From Fibrobacter sp. (GTDB lineage: Bacteria > Fibrobacterota > Fibrobacteria > Fibrobacterales > Fibrobacteraceae): a stretch of 64,000 nucleotides of DNA. This document shows, one piece after another, positions 54,596 through 63,800 of this stretch. The stretch spans positions 52,756-116,755 of the forward strand of contig JAGCGO010000066.1 of NCBI GenBank assembly GCA_017649565.1, read 5' to 3'. The translations under genes and the position numbers were made by a program. The notes beneath the pieces were generated by a model. That model had not been told where the DNA came from, searched no databases, and worked only from the letters and a program-made list of their open reading frames with translations. Position 1 is the first letter of the stretch; each line of letters begins with the position of its first letter.

Positions 54596-56497
54596 ATGAA
54601 ATTTGCGATTTTGGGTTGTGGGCATATTGCCACGAAGATGGCCGCTGCGGTCAAGTGCCTTGAACAGAAGGGAATGGGTGTCGAGGCCTATGCGGTGGCG
54701 TCGCGCACGCAGGCGAAGGCGGACGATTTTGCACAGCAGTACGGTTTCCGGAAGGCTTACGGCAGCTACCTTGAACTGGTGCAGGATCCCGATGTCGACC
54801 TCATCTACATTGCGACACCGCATTCGGGACATTACGAATTCGCACTGCTTTGTATCAATGCGGGCAAGAACGTACTTGTCGAGAAGGCTTTTTGCGCAAA
54901 TGCGCTGCAGGCGTCCGAGGTGATCGCGCTGGCAGAAGAAAAGGGCGTTTTCCTGTGCGAGGCGATGTGGACGCGGTTCCTGCCGGCGGTGAAGATGCTC
55001 AAGGACTGGATCGTTGCCGGGCGTATCGGGAAGGTGGAATCGGTCGAGGCGGATTTCTCGATGGCGCTTTCGCATGTCGAGCGGCTGCGTAACCCGGCGC
55101 TTGCAGGTGGCGCCCTCCTGGACCTGGGCATTTACAGCCTGACTTTTGCCGACCTGTTCCTGGCCGACCCCCAAATTGCCGGTGACAACAATACTGTCGT
55201 CAAGACCGAGAGCAAGTCAGTGCTCTTCGAGACGGGAGTCGATGCGACGGACTGGATCAACCTCGCGTACAAAAACGGGCAGAGGGCTTACCTCAAGACA
55301 TCGATGGTCGCGCCGACGCACAACGAGGGTATCATCCACGGCACGGCAGGGTTCATCCGGGTGCAGAACCTGAACGACATGGTGGAACTCCAGGTCTTTG
55401 ACAATGCAGGAAAATTATGCGAGACGGTGACGCCGCCGAGGCTTGCCAACTGCTACGAATACGAGGTGCTCGGCTGCAAGGAGGCGCTGGAGAAGGGGCT
55501 CAAGGAATGCGCGCAGATGCCGCATACCAAGACGATGCAGTTCATGGAATGGATGGACTCGCTGCGTGCAAGCTGGGGCGTTGTCTACCCGTTCGAAAAG
55601 TCGCCTGCGCAGGTGTGGGACCGCTCCGGCAACAAGTCCTGCCTGCAGGTTTACGATACCGAGTCGGGCAAGACATGCCTGCTCCATGAGTTCGACAAGG
55701 TCATCGAGGCCCCCAACTGGAGTGCCGACGGTACATTCCTGACATACAATAGCGAAGGGCGCATTTACAAGTACGAGCTGGAAAGCGGAACCATTACGGA
55801 AGTGCCTTCCCACTTTGTCGACAACTGCAACAACGACCATGTGCTGGCGCCAGACGGTTCGGGACTCTACGTAAGCCACCATACCAAGGAAGACGGGCTT
55901 TCGCGCATCTACAAGATTTTCTTTGACGGCCGCATGCCGGAACTTGTGACGCCGCTGGGCCCGAGCTACTTGCACGGGATTACGCCCGACGGCAAGATGC
56001 TTGCCTATTGTGCCGAACGGAACGGCGAATACGACATTTACGCCATTCCCGCTGCGGGCGGACTCGAGAGTCGCCTCACTACCGCCCCTGGGCTCAACGA
56101 CGGTTCCGAATTCGATGCCGCTGGGGAATACATCTGGTTCAACTCCGTGCGTACGGGCCGCATGCAGGCCTGGTGCATGAAGGCCGATGGTTCCGAGCAG
56201 ACGCAGATGACATCCGATGCGCATTGGAACACGTGGTTCCCGCACATTTCCCCGGACGGGAGCAAGGTGGTGATGGTCGCCTACCACGAGAAGGATGTTC
56301 GACCCGGCGAGCATGTGCCCAACAAAAATGTGGAAATCCGCCTGATGGAACGCAAGGGAGCCGGCCTGCCGCAAAACGCTGCCGCCGGCTGGACCGAACC
56401 CCGGTGCATCCTGAAACTCTTTGGCGGGCAGGGGACCATCAACGTGAATTCCTGGGCGCCCGACAGCCGCCGATTCGCCTTTGTAAGCTACGTTTAG
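54596..56497 (+). CDS. Gfo/Idh/MocA oxidoreductase fused to a TolB-like propeller, 633 aa
   Basis: Residues 1-~320 are a complete NAD(P)-dependent oxidoreductase: Rossmann start KFAILGCGHIATKMAAA, then LIYIATPHSGHYEFAL and the catalytic-site VLVEKAFCAN (EKP-type motif with Ala). Residues ~335-633 form a beta-propeller of WD40/TolB type with repeated blades (APNWSADGTFLTYNSEGRIY; TPDGKMLAYCAERNGEYDIY; SPDGSKVVMVAYHEKD). There is no signal peptide. The fusion is one uninterrupted frame. The substrate is likely a sugar or sugar-acid derivative. Confidence 0.85.
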   Translation: MKFAILGCGHIATKMAAAVKCLEQKGMGVEAYAVASRTQAKADDFAQQYGFRKAYGSYLELVQDPDVDLIYIATPHSGHYEFALLCINAGKNVLVEKAFCANALQASEVIALAEEKGVFLCEAMWTRFLPAVKMLKDWIVAGRIGKVESVEADFSMALSHVERLRNPALAGGALLDLGIYSLTFADLFLADPQIAGDNNTVVKTESKSVLFETGVDATDWINLAYKNGQRAYLKTSMVAPTHNEGIIHGTAGFIRVQNLNDMVELQVFDNAGKLCETVTPPRLANCYEYEVLGCKEALEKGLKECAQMPHTKTMQFMEWMDSLRASWGVVYPFEKSPAQVWDRSGNKSCLQVYDTESGKTCLLHEFDKVIEAPNWSADGTFLTYNSEGRIYKYELESGTITEVPSHFVDNCNNDHVLAPDGSGLYVSHHTKEDGLSRIYKIFFDGRMPELVTPLGPSYLHGITPDGKMLAYCAERNGEYDIYAIPAAGGLESRLTTAPGLNDGSEFDAAGEYIWFNSVRTGRMQAWCMKADGSEQTQMTSDAHWNTWFPHISPDGSKVVMVAYHEKDVRPGEHVPNKNVEIRLMERKGAGLPQNAAAGWTEPRCILKLFGGQGTINVNSWAPDSRRFAFVSYV

Positions 56498-56547
56498 GCT
56501 CCATTTTTTTATACTTTTCTAAAAAAGTCTTTTTCAAAGGAGAAATT

Positions 56548-57108
56548 ATGACCGCAGCTGTTGTCGTTGCCGTAGTTGTCGTGGTCCTTGTTATCATGGT
56601 TATTTCTATGTACAATGCGCTGGTGAAGCTCCGCAACAACCGCGAGAACGCCTTTGCAAATATTGATGTGCAGCTCAAGCAGCGCTATGATCTGGTGCCC
56701 CAGCTGGTGAGCACGGTCAAGGGCTATGCCACGCACGAAAAGGAAGTGCTCGAGAAGGTGACTGCCGCCCGTGCCGCCGCCATGGGAGCAACGACGATCA
56801 ACGAGAAGGTCGCTGCCGACAAGACCATGACCAGCCTGCTTTCCGGCTTGAAGGTTTCGCTGGAAGCTTATCCGGAACTCAAGGCGAACCAGCACTTCAC
56901 GCAGCTGCAGACGGAACTTGCCGATATCGAGAACAAGCTTTCTGCCGCCCGCCGCTTCTTCAATTCCGCGACCCGCGAATTCAACAACGCCTGCGAGGTG
57001 TTCCCGAGCAATATCATCGCCGGGATTTTCCACTTCAAGCGTTTGCCCATGTACGAGGCGAGCGAAGGCCGCGAAACACTCAACAAGGCTCCGGAAGTAA
57101 AGTTTTAA
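56548..57108 (+). CDS. LemA family protein, 186 aa
   Basis: An N-terminal signal anchor (VVVAVVVVVLVIMVISMYNA) precedes the LemA helical bundle: LRNNRENAFANIDVQLKQRY, DLVPQLVSTVKGYATHEKEV and AARRFFNSATREFNNACEVF with FPSNIIAGIFHFK. The length is typical. It is followed by an M48 protease gene, a common LemA-HtpX partnership in membrane protein quality control. AAAGGAG precedes the ATG at 56548. Confidence 0.94.
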   Translation: MTAAVVVAVVVVVLVIMVISMYNALVKLRNNRENAFANIDVQLKQRYDLVPQLVSTVKGYATHEKEVLEKVTAARAAAMGATTINEKVAADKTMTSLLSGLKVSLEAYPELKANQHFTQLQTELADIENKLSAARRFFNSATREFNNACEVFPSNIIAGIFHFKRLPMYEASEGRETLNKAPEVKF

Positions 57109-57111
57109 TCT

Positions 57112-57214
57112 AGACGAAAGAACGGCTCTTCGAGCCTACAGACGAGAGACGAAAGAAAATCTAAAGTCTTCTCAATTTAATCTCTCGTCTTTCGTCTCTC
57201 CTCTCTCGTCTAAA
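57112..57214. repeat. GAGACGAG repeat forming a hairpin between lemA and the protease gene
   Basis: AGACGAGAGACGAAAGA at 57140-57156 pairs with a near-complement (GTCTTTCGTCTCTC, then TCTCGTCT) at 57187-57211. It belongs to the dispersed GAGACGAG family, here arranged as an inverted pair. Confidence 0.75.
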
Positions 57215-57215
57215 C

Positions 57216-58259
57216 ATGAAATACGTCGGTATCCAGACACAGATTTGGCGAAACAATAGGAACACGGTCATCCTGCTGTTCCTTTTTCCCGTAATCTTGC
57301 TTGCCATGGTGCTGATGGTCATTGCCGGCCTGGACGCCGCCGGAATTTTCTGTTATTCGGAGTCTCCCTACGCGCACCTTTGTATCGACAATCTTTCTTC
57401 GACGGACGTTTTCCGCTGGCCGCTGATTTGGGAATGTTTCCTGCAGACGCTACCGTATGCGCTCGGGGTGACTGTCGTCTGGTTTGTCATAGCCTACTTT
57501 GCCAACACTGCGATTATCCGCCATGCGACTGGTGCGCGCCCGCTCGAGCGCAAGGAGAACCTGCGCGTCTACAACATCGTAGAGAACCTCTGCATTGCTG
57601 GCAATATCTACATGCCCAAGATAAACATTGTCGACGATCCGAGCCTGAATGCCTTTGCAAGCGGGATAGACGACAAGTCGTACACGATCACGCTTACGAC
57701 TGGAATTATCGATAAACTGGACGACGACGAACTTTCGGCCGTGGTGGCGCACGAGCTTACGCATATCAAGAACCGCGACACGCGCCTGCTTGTGGTGTGC
57801 ATTGTTTTTGTCGGCATATTCTCCACGCTCATGACGCTCTCGGTGAGGCTGCTCGCGAACACGACCCGCGCGATGGCTGTGGGCCGCGGGCGCCGCAAGG
57901 GCGGGGGTGGCTTCCTGATTGTTATCGTGGGGGCTGCGCTCTTGCTGGTGTGTTCCTCCGTTGCCTTTTTCTTCGCTACGCTTACCAGGCTTGCCATTTC
58001 GCGCAAGCGCGAATATGTCGCCGATGCGGGCGGCGCGGAACTTTGCGGCAATCCCATGGCGCTATCGTCTGCCTTGCGGAAGATATCTGCCGAACCCGGG
58101 CTTGGCCAGGTGAAGCGCGATGACGTGGCGCAGCTCTACATTGTGCATCCCGACGAAGAAAGCGATGGAGCGCTTACGGGACTTGTTGCGAAGGTGAACC
58201 TGATGTTCTGTACGCATCCGGACACGCCCGAACGCATAAAGCTACTGGAACAATTCTAG
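57216..58259 (+). CDS. M48 family (HtpX-like) membrane metalloprotease, 347 aa
   Basis: Membrane helices near residues 12-40 and 85-105 are followed by the zinc motif HELTH (His179, Glu180, His183) and the third ligand Glu266 in EYVADAGGAEL. Two more helices lie between them. This is the pattern of HtpX-type proteases that degrade damaged membrane proteins. It is paired with lemA upstream, although a 107-bp repeat-filled gap separates them. Confidence 0.93.
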   Translation: MKYVGIQTQIWRNNRNTVILLFLFPVILLAMVLMVIAGLDAAGIFCYSESPYAHLCIDNLSSTDVFRWPLIWECFLQTLPYALGVTVVWFVIAYFANTAIIRHATGARPLERKENLRVYNIVENLCIAGNIYMPKINIVDDPSLNAFASGIDDKSYTITLTTGIIDKLDDDELSAVVAHELTHIKNRDTRLLVVCIVFVGIFSTLMTLSVRLLANTTRAMAVGRGRRKGGGGFLIVIVGAALLLVCSSVAFFFATLTRLAISRKREYVADAGGAELCGNPMALSSALRKISAEPGLGQVKRDDVAQLYIVHPDEESDGALTGLVAKVNLMFCTHPDTPERIKLLEQF

Positions 58260-58284
58260 CCTGAGTTCGTAAAGCCTTGCATCT

Positions 58285-58305
58285 GGAGCTTGGAGGCTCG
58301 AGCCT
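58285..58305. repeat. Short CTCGAG-type repeat fragment
   Basis: GGAGCTTGGAGGCTCGAGCC, the inverse of GGCTCGAGCCTCCAAGCTCC, is a partial member of the CCTCGAG family. Confidence 0.5.
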
Positions 58306-58616
58306 TATACTTCCTGGCCATCGTCAAACGCGCATTCAAAGCGGTATTCTTCGACAACATCATAGTCGCTTCCGCCGTTGAACACGTTCGAATTGCCGTA
58401 GACTTCGTGCACCCTGCGCATTTGCGCCTTGCAGTGGAGTTTTTCGGAAAGTGCCTTGCAGAGGTTTTTGAGGGTGCTTTCGTCGATATCCTTGGCCATG
58501 GCGGCTTCTTTCAGGCGGCATTGCCCGCCTTTGACAATCAAGGGAACGCCGTTTAGGGTAAACTCACCCTCGACTTCGCACAAAATATTTCCGTAGATGC
58601 TGTATTCGTGGTCCAT
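58305..58616 (-). CDS. Hypothetical cytoplasmic protein, 103 aa
   Basis: It begins MDHEYSIYGNILCEVEGEFT and includes KDIDESTLKNLCKALSEKLH and VVEEYRFECAFDDG. It has no signal peptide, membrane segment or recognised domain. It is acidic and likely an alpha/beta fold. It is convergent with the M48 gene. Confidence 0.65.
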   Translation of the reverse strand: MDHEYSIYGNILCEVEGEFTLNGVPLIVKGGQCRLKEAAMAKDIDESTLKNLCKALSEKLHCKAQMRRVHEVYGNSNVFNGGSDYDVVEEYRFECAFDDGQEV

Positions 58617-58815
58617 TGTATTCTAAAAGATAGCCAAATCTATTTGTAAAAACTTTTATACAAATTAGCGAAAAAGGGAAATTTTAGGGGCGTTTTTGCT
58701 GAATTTACTCAAAAAACAAGCTTTTTCTTGTGTTCTGAATATCTCTTTAAATTTTATACTTGCTTTAAAAAGTGTGAAATAAATCATATTTTGAAAAATC
58801 TTGTGTTCCAACACA
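58617..58815. other. AT-rich non-coding stretch
   Basis: No gene is seen. It is very AT-rich and lies between the hypothetical gene's start and the FISUMP promoter. Confidence 0.5.
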
Positions 58816-58844
58816 TTGACATTTTTCAAAAACGAGTTTATAAT
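58816..58844 (+). promoter_or_regulatory. Consensus sigma-70 promoter of the FISUMP gene
   Basis: A perfect TTGACA (58816-58821), a 17-bp spacer and a perfect TATAAT (58839-58844) lie about 50 bases before the ATG. This predicts strong constitutive expression. Confidence 0.9.
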
Positions 58845-58894
58845 TGTAGACAAACACACCTCAGTGTAAAGAAACTCAACAATGGGAGAAAAAA

Positions 58895-60679
58895 ATGAAT
58901 ATCAGGAATTACACCTATGCTGCTTGCGTTGCTGCAACTCTGTCTATGTTTACGGCTTGCGGTGACGACGTTACCGAAGTGACCAACGTTAGCGAGAAGG
59001 CCTCGCTCGACCAGGTCGACAAGTTCAAGCAACTGCCGAAGTGCGATAGCGAAATCGAGGGATCGCTCGTTTACGTGAAGGATTCTGCCAAGGTATTCGC
59101 CTGTACTGGCGACGGCTGGATCCAGCTGAACGGCAAGGATGGTGAAGCCGGCAAGAACGGCGAAAATGGCAAGGATGGCGAAAACGGCAAGAACGGTTCC
59201 GGAGCAGCCTGTACGGTGACCAAGGCCAAGAGTGGCGATTTCGACGTGAAGTGCGACGGCAAGACGGTGGGCACTATCAAGAATGGTGCTGACGGCAAGG
59301 ACGGTGAAAGCTGCACCGCAAAGGAAAACAAGGACAAGAACGGCTATGATATTGTCTGTGCGGGCAAGACGGTGGGTACTGTCACGAACGGTAGTGACGG
59401 TTCCGATGGAAGCAACGGCGACGATGGCGACGGATGTACGCTCACGGAAGGCGAAAACGGCGATGTTACCGTGAAGTGCGGCGCTAATTCCGCTACGCTG
59501 TTCAAGGCCGTTTGCGGTGGCATCACTTCTTACGATCCGGAGACACAGCTCTGCGGCTCCTATTATGATAACAAGACTCAAAAGAGTGTCTACCTCCCGA
59601 TTAAGCGCTGCAAGGACTGGAGTAAGGTTGGCTCCTGGTACGATGAAAACGGCGATTATTCGGACTGGACCTATAACCCGAACGAATATTTCTGCGACGA
59701 GAATAGCGTTCTCCAGCCGATGTGCCGGTGGACAGACGATAACGGCGACGACGTAGTTAAGAAATACGATCCCGCGAAGGAATACTGCGACAACGAAAAC
59801 AAGAAGATTGCAAAGAAGGTCCCCTGTGCCGAAGGAAGCAAGGAAATGAGGAAGCCGACGGAATACTGCTTTACCACGAACGAGAAGTCCAAGATGCAGA
59901 CTGCCGAACTGCTGGTTTGCGGCAGTGGCAATAGTGCGAAGGAATATAGCCCGGTGACCCATTTCTGCAAGAAGAGCACTGGTGTACTCGGCAAAAAGTC
60001 GATTTGCGCCAAGAATCCCAACAAGGCCGACCAGTTCAATATCGACATCCGCTACATGGCAGAGGCGAGCGTGGATGACAATACCAGCCAGCTTTGCGAC
60101 ACCCGCGACTATCAGATCTACAATACCGTGACCGTTGATGGCGTTACCTGGATGACGCAGAACCTGAACTATAACAACAAGCAGAAGACGGAAGGACTTG
60201 ATTCCAGCAGCTTCTGCCTGAATAACGATCCCAAGGAATGCGAAACCAGAGGCCGTCTCTACCTTTGGAGTGCCGCCATCGACTCGACCACTTTCGAATC
60301 CAACGATATCTTCTGCGGCAATGGGGAAGCGCCTTGTAAGTTTGATGAGCCCGTCAAGGGCGTCTGCCCCGAAGGCTGGCATTTGCCGAGCGCTACCGAA
60401 TTGGAAAAATATCCCTATGCGCAGGTTTCCGAGAAGATGACTTCCAAAATCTACGGCGAAATCACGACGGAACTGAATACGTATCTCAGTAACTTCGTCA
60501 CCCTCTGGTCTTCTACGGAATATGTAAATGAGGATCAGGAAGGCGATAGCGAAGAGGGAAATGCGGTTTACTTCAAGTATTCTGCTTCTGCTTCTACCGA
60601 AATGAACGCTTCCAAGGCGAGCCGCCTGAATGTGGTCCGCTGCGTCAAGGACAGCGAAGAAGAACCGGACGAGAATTAA
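58895..60679 (+). CDS. FISUMP-domain lipoprotein with collagen-like repeats, 594 aa
   Basis: The lipobox is MFTAC after a short signal peptide. A small domain (GSLVYVKDSAKVFACTGDGW) is followed by Gly-X-Y-like repeats (GKDGEAGKNGENGKDGENGK and others). Cys-rich modules come next. The C-terminal ~190 residues are the Fibrobacter major paralogous domain: VDGVTWMTQNLNYN, GRLYLWSAAIDS, GVCPEGWHLPSATELE, LWSSTEY, NVVRCVKD. The function of FISUMP domains is unknown; surface display is inferred. GGGAG precedes the ATG. Confidence 0.92.
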   Translation: MNIRNYTYAACVAATLSMFTACGDDVTEVTNVSEKASLDQVDKFKQLPKCDSEIEGSLVYVKDSAKVFACTGDGWIQLNGKDGEAGKNGENGKDGENGKNGSGAACTVTKAKSGDFDVKCDGKTVGTIKNGADGKDGESCTAKENKDKNGYDIVCAGKTVGTVTNGSDGSDGSNGDDGDGCTLTEGENGDVTVKCGANSATLFKAVCGGITSYDPETQLCGSYYDNKTQKSVYLPIKRCKDWSKVGSWYDENGDYSDWTYNPNEYFCDENSVLQPMCRWTDDNGDDVVKKYDPAKEYCDNENKKIAKKVPCAEGSKEMRKPTEYCFTTNEKSKMQTAELLVCGSGNSAKEYSPVTHFCKKSTGVLGKKSICAKNPNKADQFNIDIRYMAEASVDDNTSQLCDTRDYQIYNTVTVDGVTWMTQNLNYNNKQKTEGLDSSSFCLNNDPKECETRGRLYLWSAAIDSTTFESNDIFCGNGEAPCKFDEPVKGVCPEGWHLPSATELEKYPYAQVSEKMTSKIYGEITTELNTYLSNFVTLWSSTEYVNEDQEGDSEEGNAVYFKYSASASTEMNASKASRLNVVRCVKDSEEEPDEN

Positions 60680-60700
60680 TACCCCTGACCTAGAACAAGC

Positions 60701-60731
60701 AACGGGTCGGCATTGCCGGCCCGTTTTCTGA
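60701..60731 (+). terminator. Rho-independent terminator
   Basis: AACGGGTCGGC / GCCGGCCCGTT with an ATT loop is followed by TTCTGATTTTTT. Confidence 0.85.
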
Positions 60732-60840
60732 TTTTTTGTAAATAAAAATATTCCATAATCTGTTTTTTTTGTTACATTTGGGGCCAGTTGTCTAATTTGG
60801 GGATATCCGTTGTGGGTATCCCTTAAAAAAGGAGATATAG

Positions 60841-63800
60841 ATGAAATCATACTTGAAAGTGGTCGTTCCTCTGGCCTTGATCCTCGGGGTCGGGATGGCG
60901 AACGCTGCAAAAGAACACTTTGTTAAACCGGTAGTAAAATCCGTAACTATCGAAGACGGTACGTTATATCCGCTAGCTCCGAAGAAGGGTGCCTCGGTAG
61001 CCTTCGATAATGGTGATGTGTCGTATGAGGTCTGCCGAGGCGCCGTATGCGCCGATAGCGCAGATTTCTTCGATACTGTCACTTATGTGTGGCAACGTTT
61101 GGATATTAACGACAGCACCTGGAAAAAGTATGCACTGTCGAGTGCGACCAAGACGTTTATTCCCGGTGAATATAGGTTGGTGGCCGAATACAAGAGGCAG
61201 AAATGGATTACCACTGCAAGAATGACAAATTTAGAGATAAGAACAATCCAGCAAGAATGGAAAGATGATTTTGACAATCATGCAGTCACTAGTGTCTCCG
61301 TCAATGGAATAACTTTCAATTCTGTGTCTAATTGTATATCGGGTATTGATCGACCGACCGATATGGGTACTTCTGTAGTTTTACCGTACTGGTCCTGCAG
61401 GTTTGCATCTCCGTCCATTACTGTGGGCAAGGCAAAACCGATTGTACTCAAGCCCATCTGTAGCGACGGTACGGACAAGTGCGGTGTGGAATACTCTGGA
61501 CCCGCCCAATCCTTTGCTGGAGATACGGTCAAGTTTATCGCGAAGAACACCAACCAGGATTACGGCTGGGGCTCGGTTCCGCAGTGTAAGGGCATATTAA
61601 TGAATACTGGACTCGAATATGATATTTGCGATCCGGAGAATATGAATGATACAACTAAGTTGCTTGTAGCTCTCTTCTCAGGAGCATATGGAGCTGAATT
61701 TGGGGTAGAAGGGTTCATGTATTATATTAATGCAATGAACGCTACGCTGGTCCCCGTTAATTCCACTTCGAGGAACGATATAGGTGAAGCGTTATTGACG
61801 TACATGTTCCTGGCAGAAGTAAGTATGGCATCAGAATATAGCGTCGAAAGATTCTTGGGAGGGGAAATACCCTACCTTTACACGGATACAACTGAATTTG
61901 CCGATACGATATATTATCCTCTGACCCTGAGGGATATCGACATAAACTATGTAGAGACGAATCATGGAACCATTTCCGGCCCGGCAAAGGCTCATGACGG
62001 TGAATACCTGATTCTTTCTATTGTTCCCGAAGACGGATACGACGTGAAGGAACTTTATTCAAGGGGCATGGATTCCAGTAATGTGATGAAGACAAACTAT
62101 ATGCCGCCAGAAATGGGAGACCTTATGCCTGACGGAAGCCGCTATGCTATGTTCGTCGCCCAGAAAGGGTTCGAACAGAACGTCTATGTAGAGTTCCATA
62201 AGGTCGGACAGGAAGTCACCATGATCAAGCCGACCAACGGCACCTACTCTGTCACTTCCAGGGGCAAGGAACACGATGTCAGCGAGAGATCGTTCCTGAC
62301 CAACGCCGCCGGCTCCACCATCTCCATCAAGCCGACTCCCGATGCGGGCTACGCTGTCAAGACCGTTACTTGTGAATATGAAACGAAGGAAAATGGCGTG
62401 GAGACTATGGCCTTGTCCAAGAACGCCACCAGCGGCCTGTACAATTGCGCCATCCCCGATACTTCTGCGCTGTCGGAAGATATCCTGAATAGGACCAAGC
62501 AGATTATGGTCAAGGTGGAATTTGCCAAGGTGAATGACATCAAGCTGGATGTCACGGGTCTCGGTACGCTTATCGTTTATGCTTATGGCAAGTATAATCC
62601 GGAAACTGGCTTTGGATCTTATTGCAGCAATGTCGTGTCGGCCGATACCACGAGCACAGAAGGCAAGATCTGCACTGCGCTTGAGGGCGATTCCATTGTC
62701 ATCAGTGTAGAAGCATCCGAAGGCCATCCGCTCAAGAGCTTGACTTGCAAGATTGACGGGAAGACCTCTACGAACTGCATGTCCAGCAAGGGCTTCAAGA
62801 TGCTCGACAAGGACGTCGATATCAAGGCGACATTCAAGGCTACGGACTATACTCTGACCAAGCTTGGTACTTATGTGGATGACTTCGAGCTGTACGTCGG
62901 CAGGGTTTCCAGGACCCCCGTTACTCAGGCTCACGAGTTCGATACTATCTATGTAAGACCGCTTGATGGAAAGCATCTTATTTGGCCTCACATTGATTAC
63001 CCGGAAATGTTTGAACTTGATACGGCGACGGGTGTTGATGTCGTATATTTCATCATGCCCGCTTCGGATGTCAGCGTAAGTGTTTCAGCGGGTGAGTATA
63101 AATCTACTGGCAAGGTTTCGTTTAATGTTGAAGGGAAGGGAACTCCCATGGGTAAATTCACATATTTGGGCGGCTTTACCGAAACGATCGATCTTTCGCG
63201 TATTCCCTTCCGGAGGTTGGAAGGCAACGTGAAATATAATTTCATGGAATCAGTGGCAGACAAGGGCTATTATCTAGATACCATTGTTTGTAAGTATGAC
63301 GATGGAACCGCTATGGAAGTTGACGAAGCGTCGTTCTTCACTGGTGCGGATTCTTCCAAGGACGCATCCTGCACGATTAAGTTTGCTCCGGATTCCTTCG
63401 CGATTGCTGCGACTGCCGACGACAACGGCGTTCTCCAGAATGTTCCCAAGAAGGGCCATACGGACGAAGAAATTACCTTCAAGGCCGCCCCGCTCACGGG
63501 ATACGAAGTCGACTTTGTCAAGGCGTACTACATGGATCAGGATGCGTCGAACACCGAAGTTGCCGTGCTTCTCGACCTGACCAGCTCCTACGACAAGAAG
63601 AAGAACGTCTATACCTACAAGTTCACGATGCCGGCCCGCGATGTCGCTATCGAGGCCGCGTTCAAGGAAATCACGTCGAGCAGCAGCTCCGCCAAGTCTA
63701 GCAGCAGCTCTGTTAAGTCCAGCTCCAGCAAGGCCAAGTCCAGCTCTAGCTCTGTCAAGGCCAAGTCCAGCAGCAGCTCTGCCAAGGCTAAGTCCAGCAG

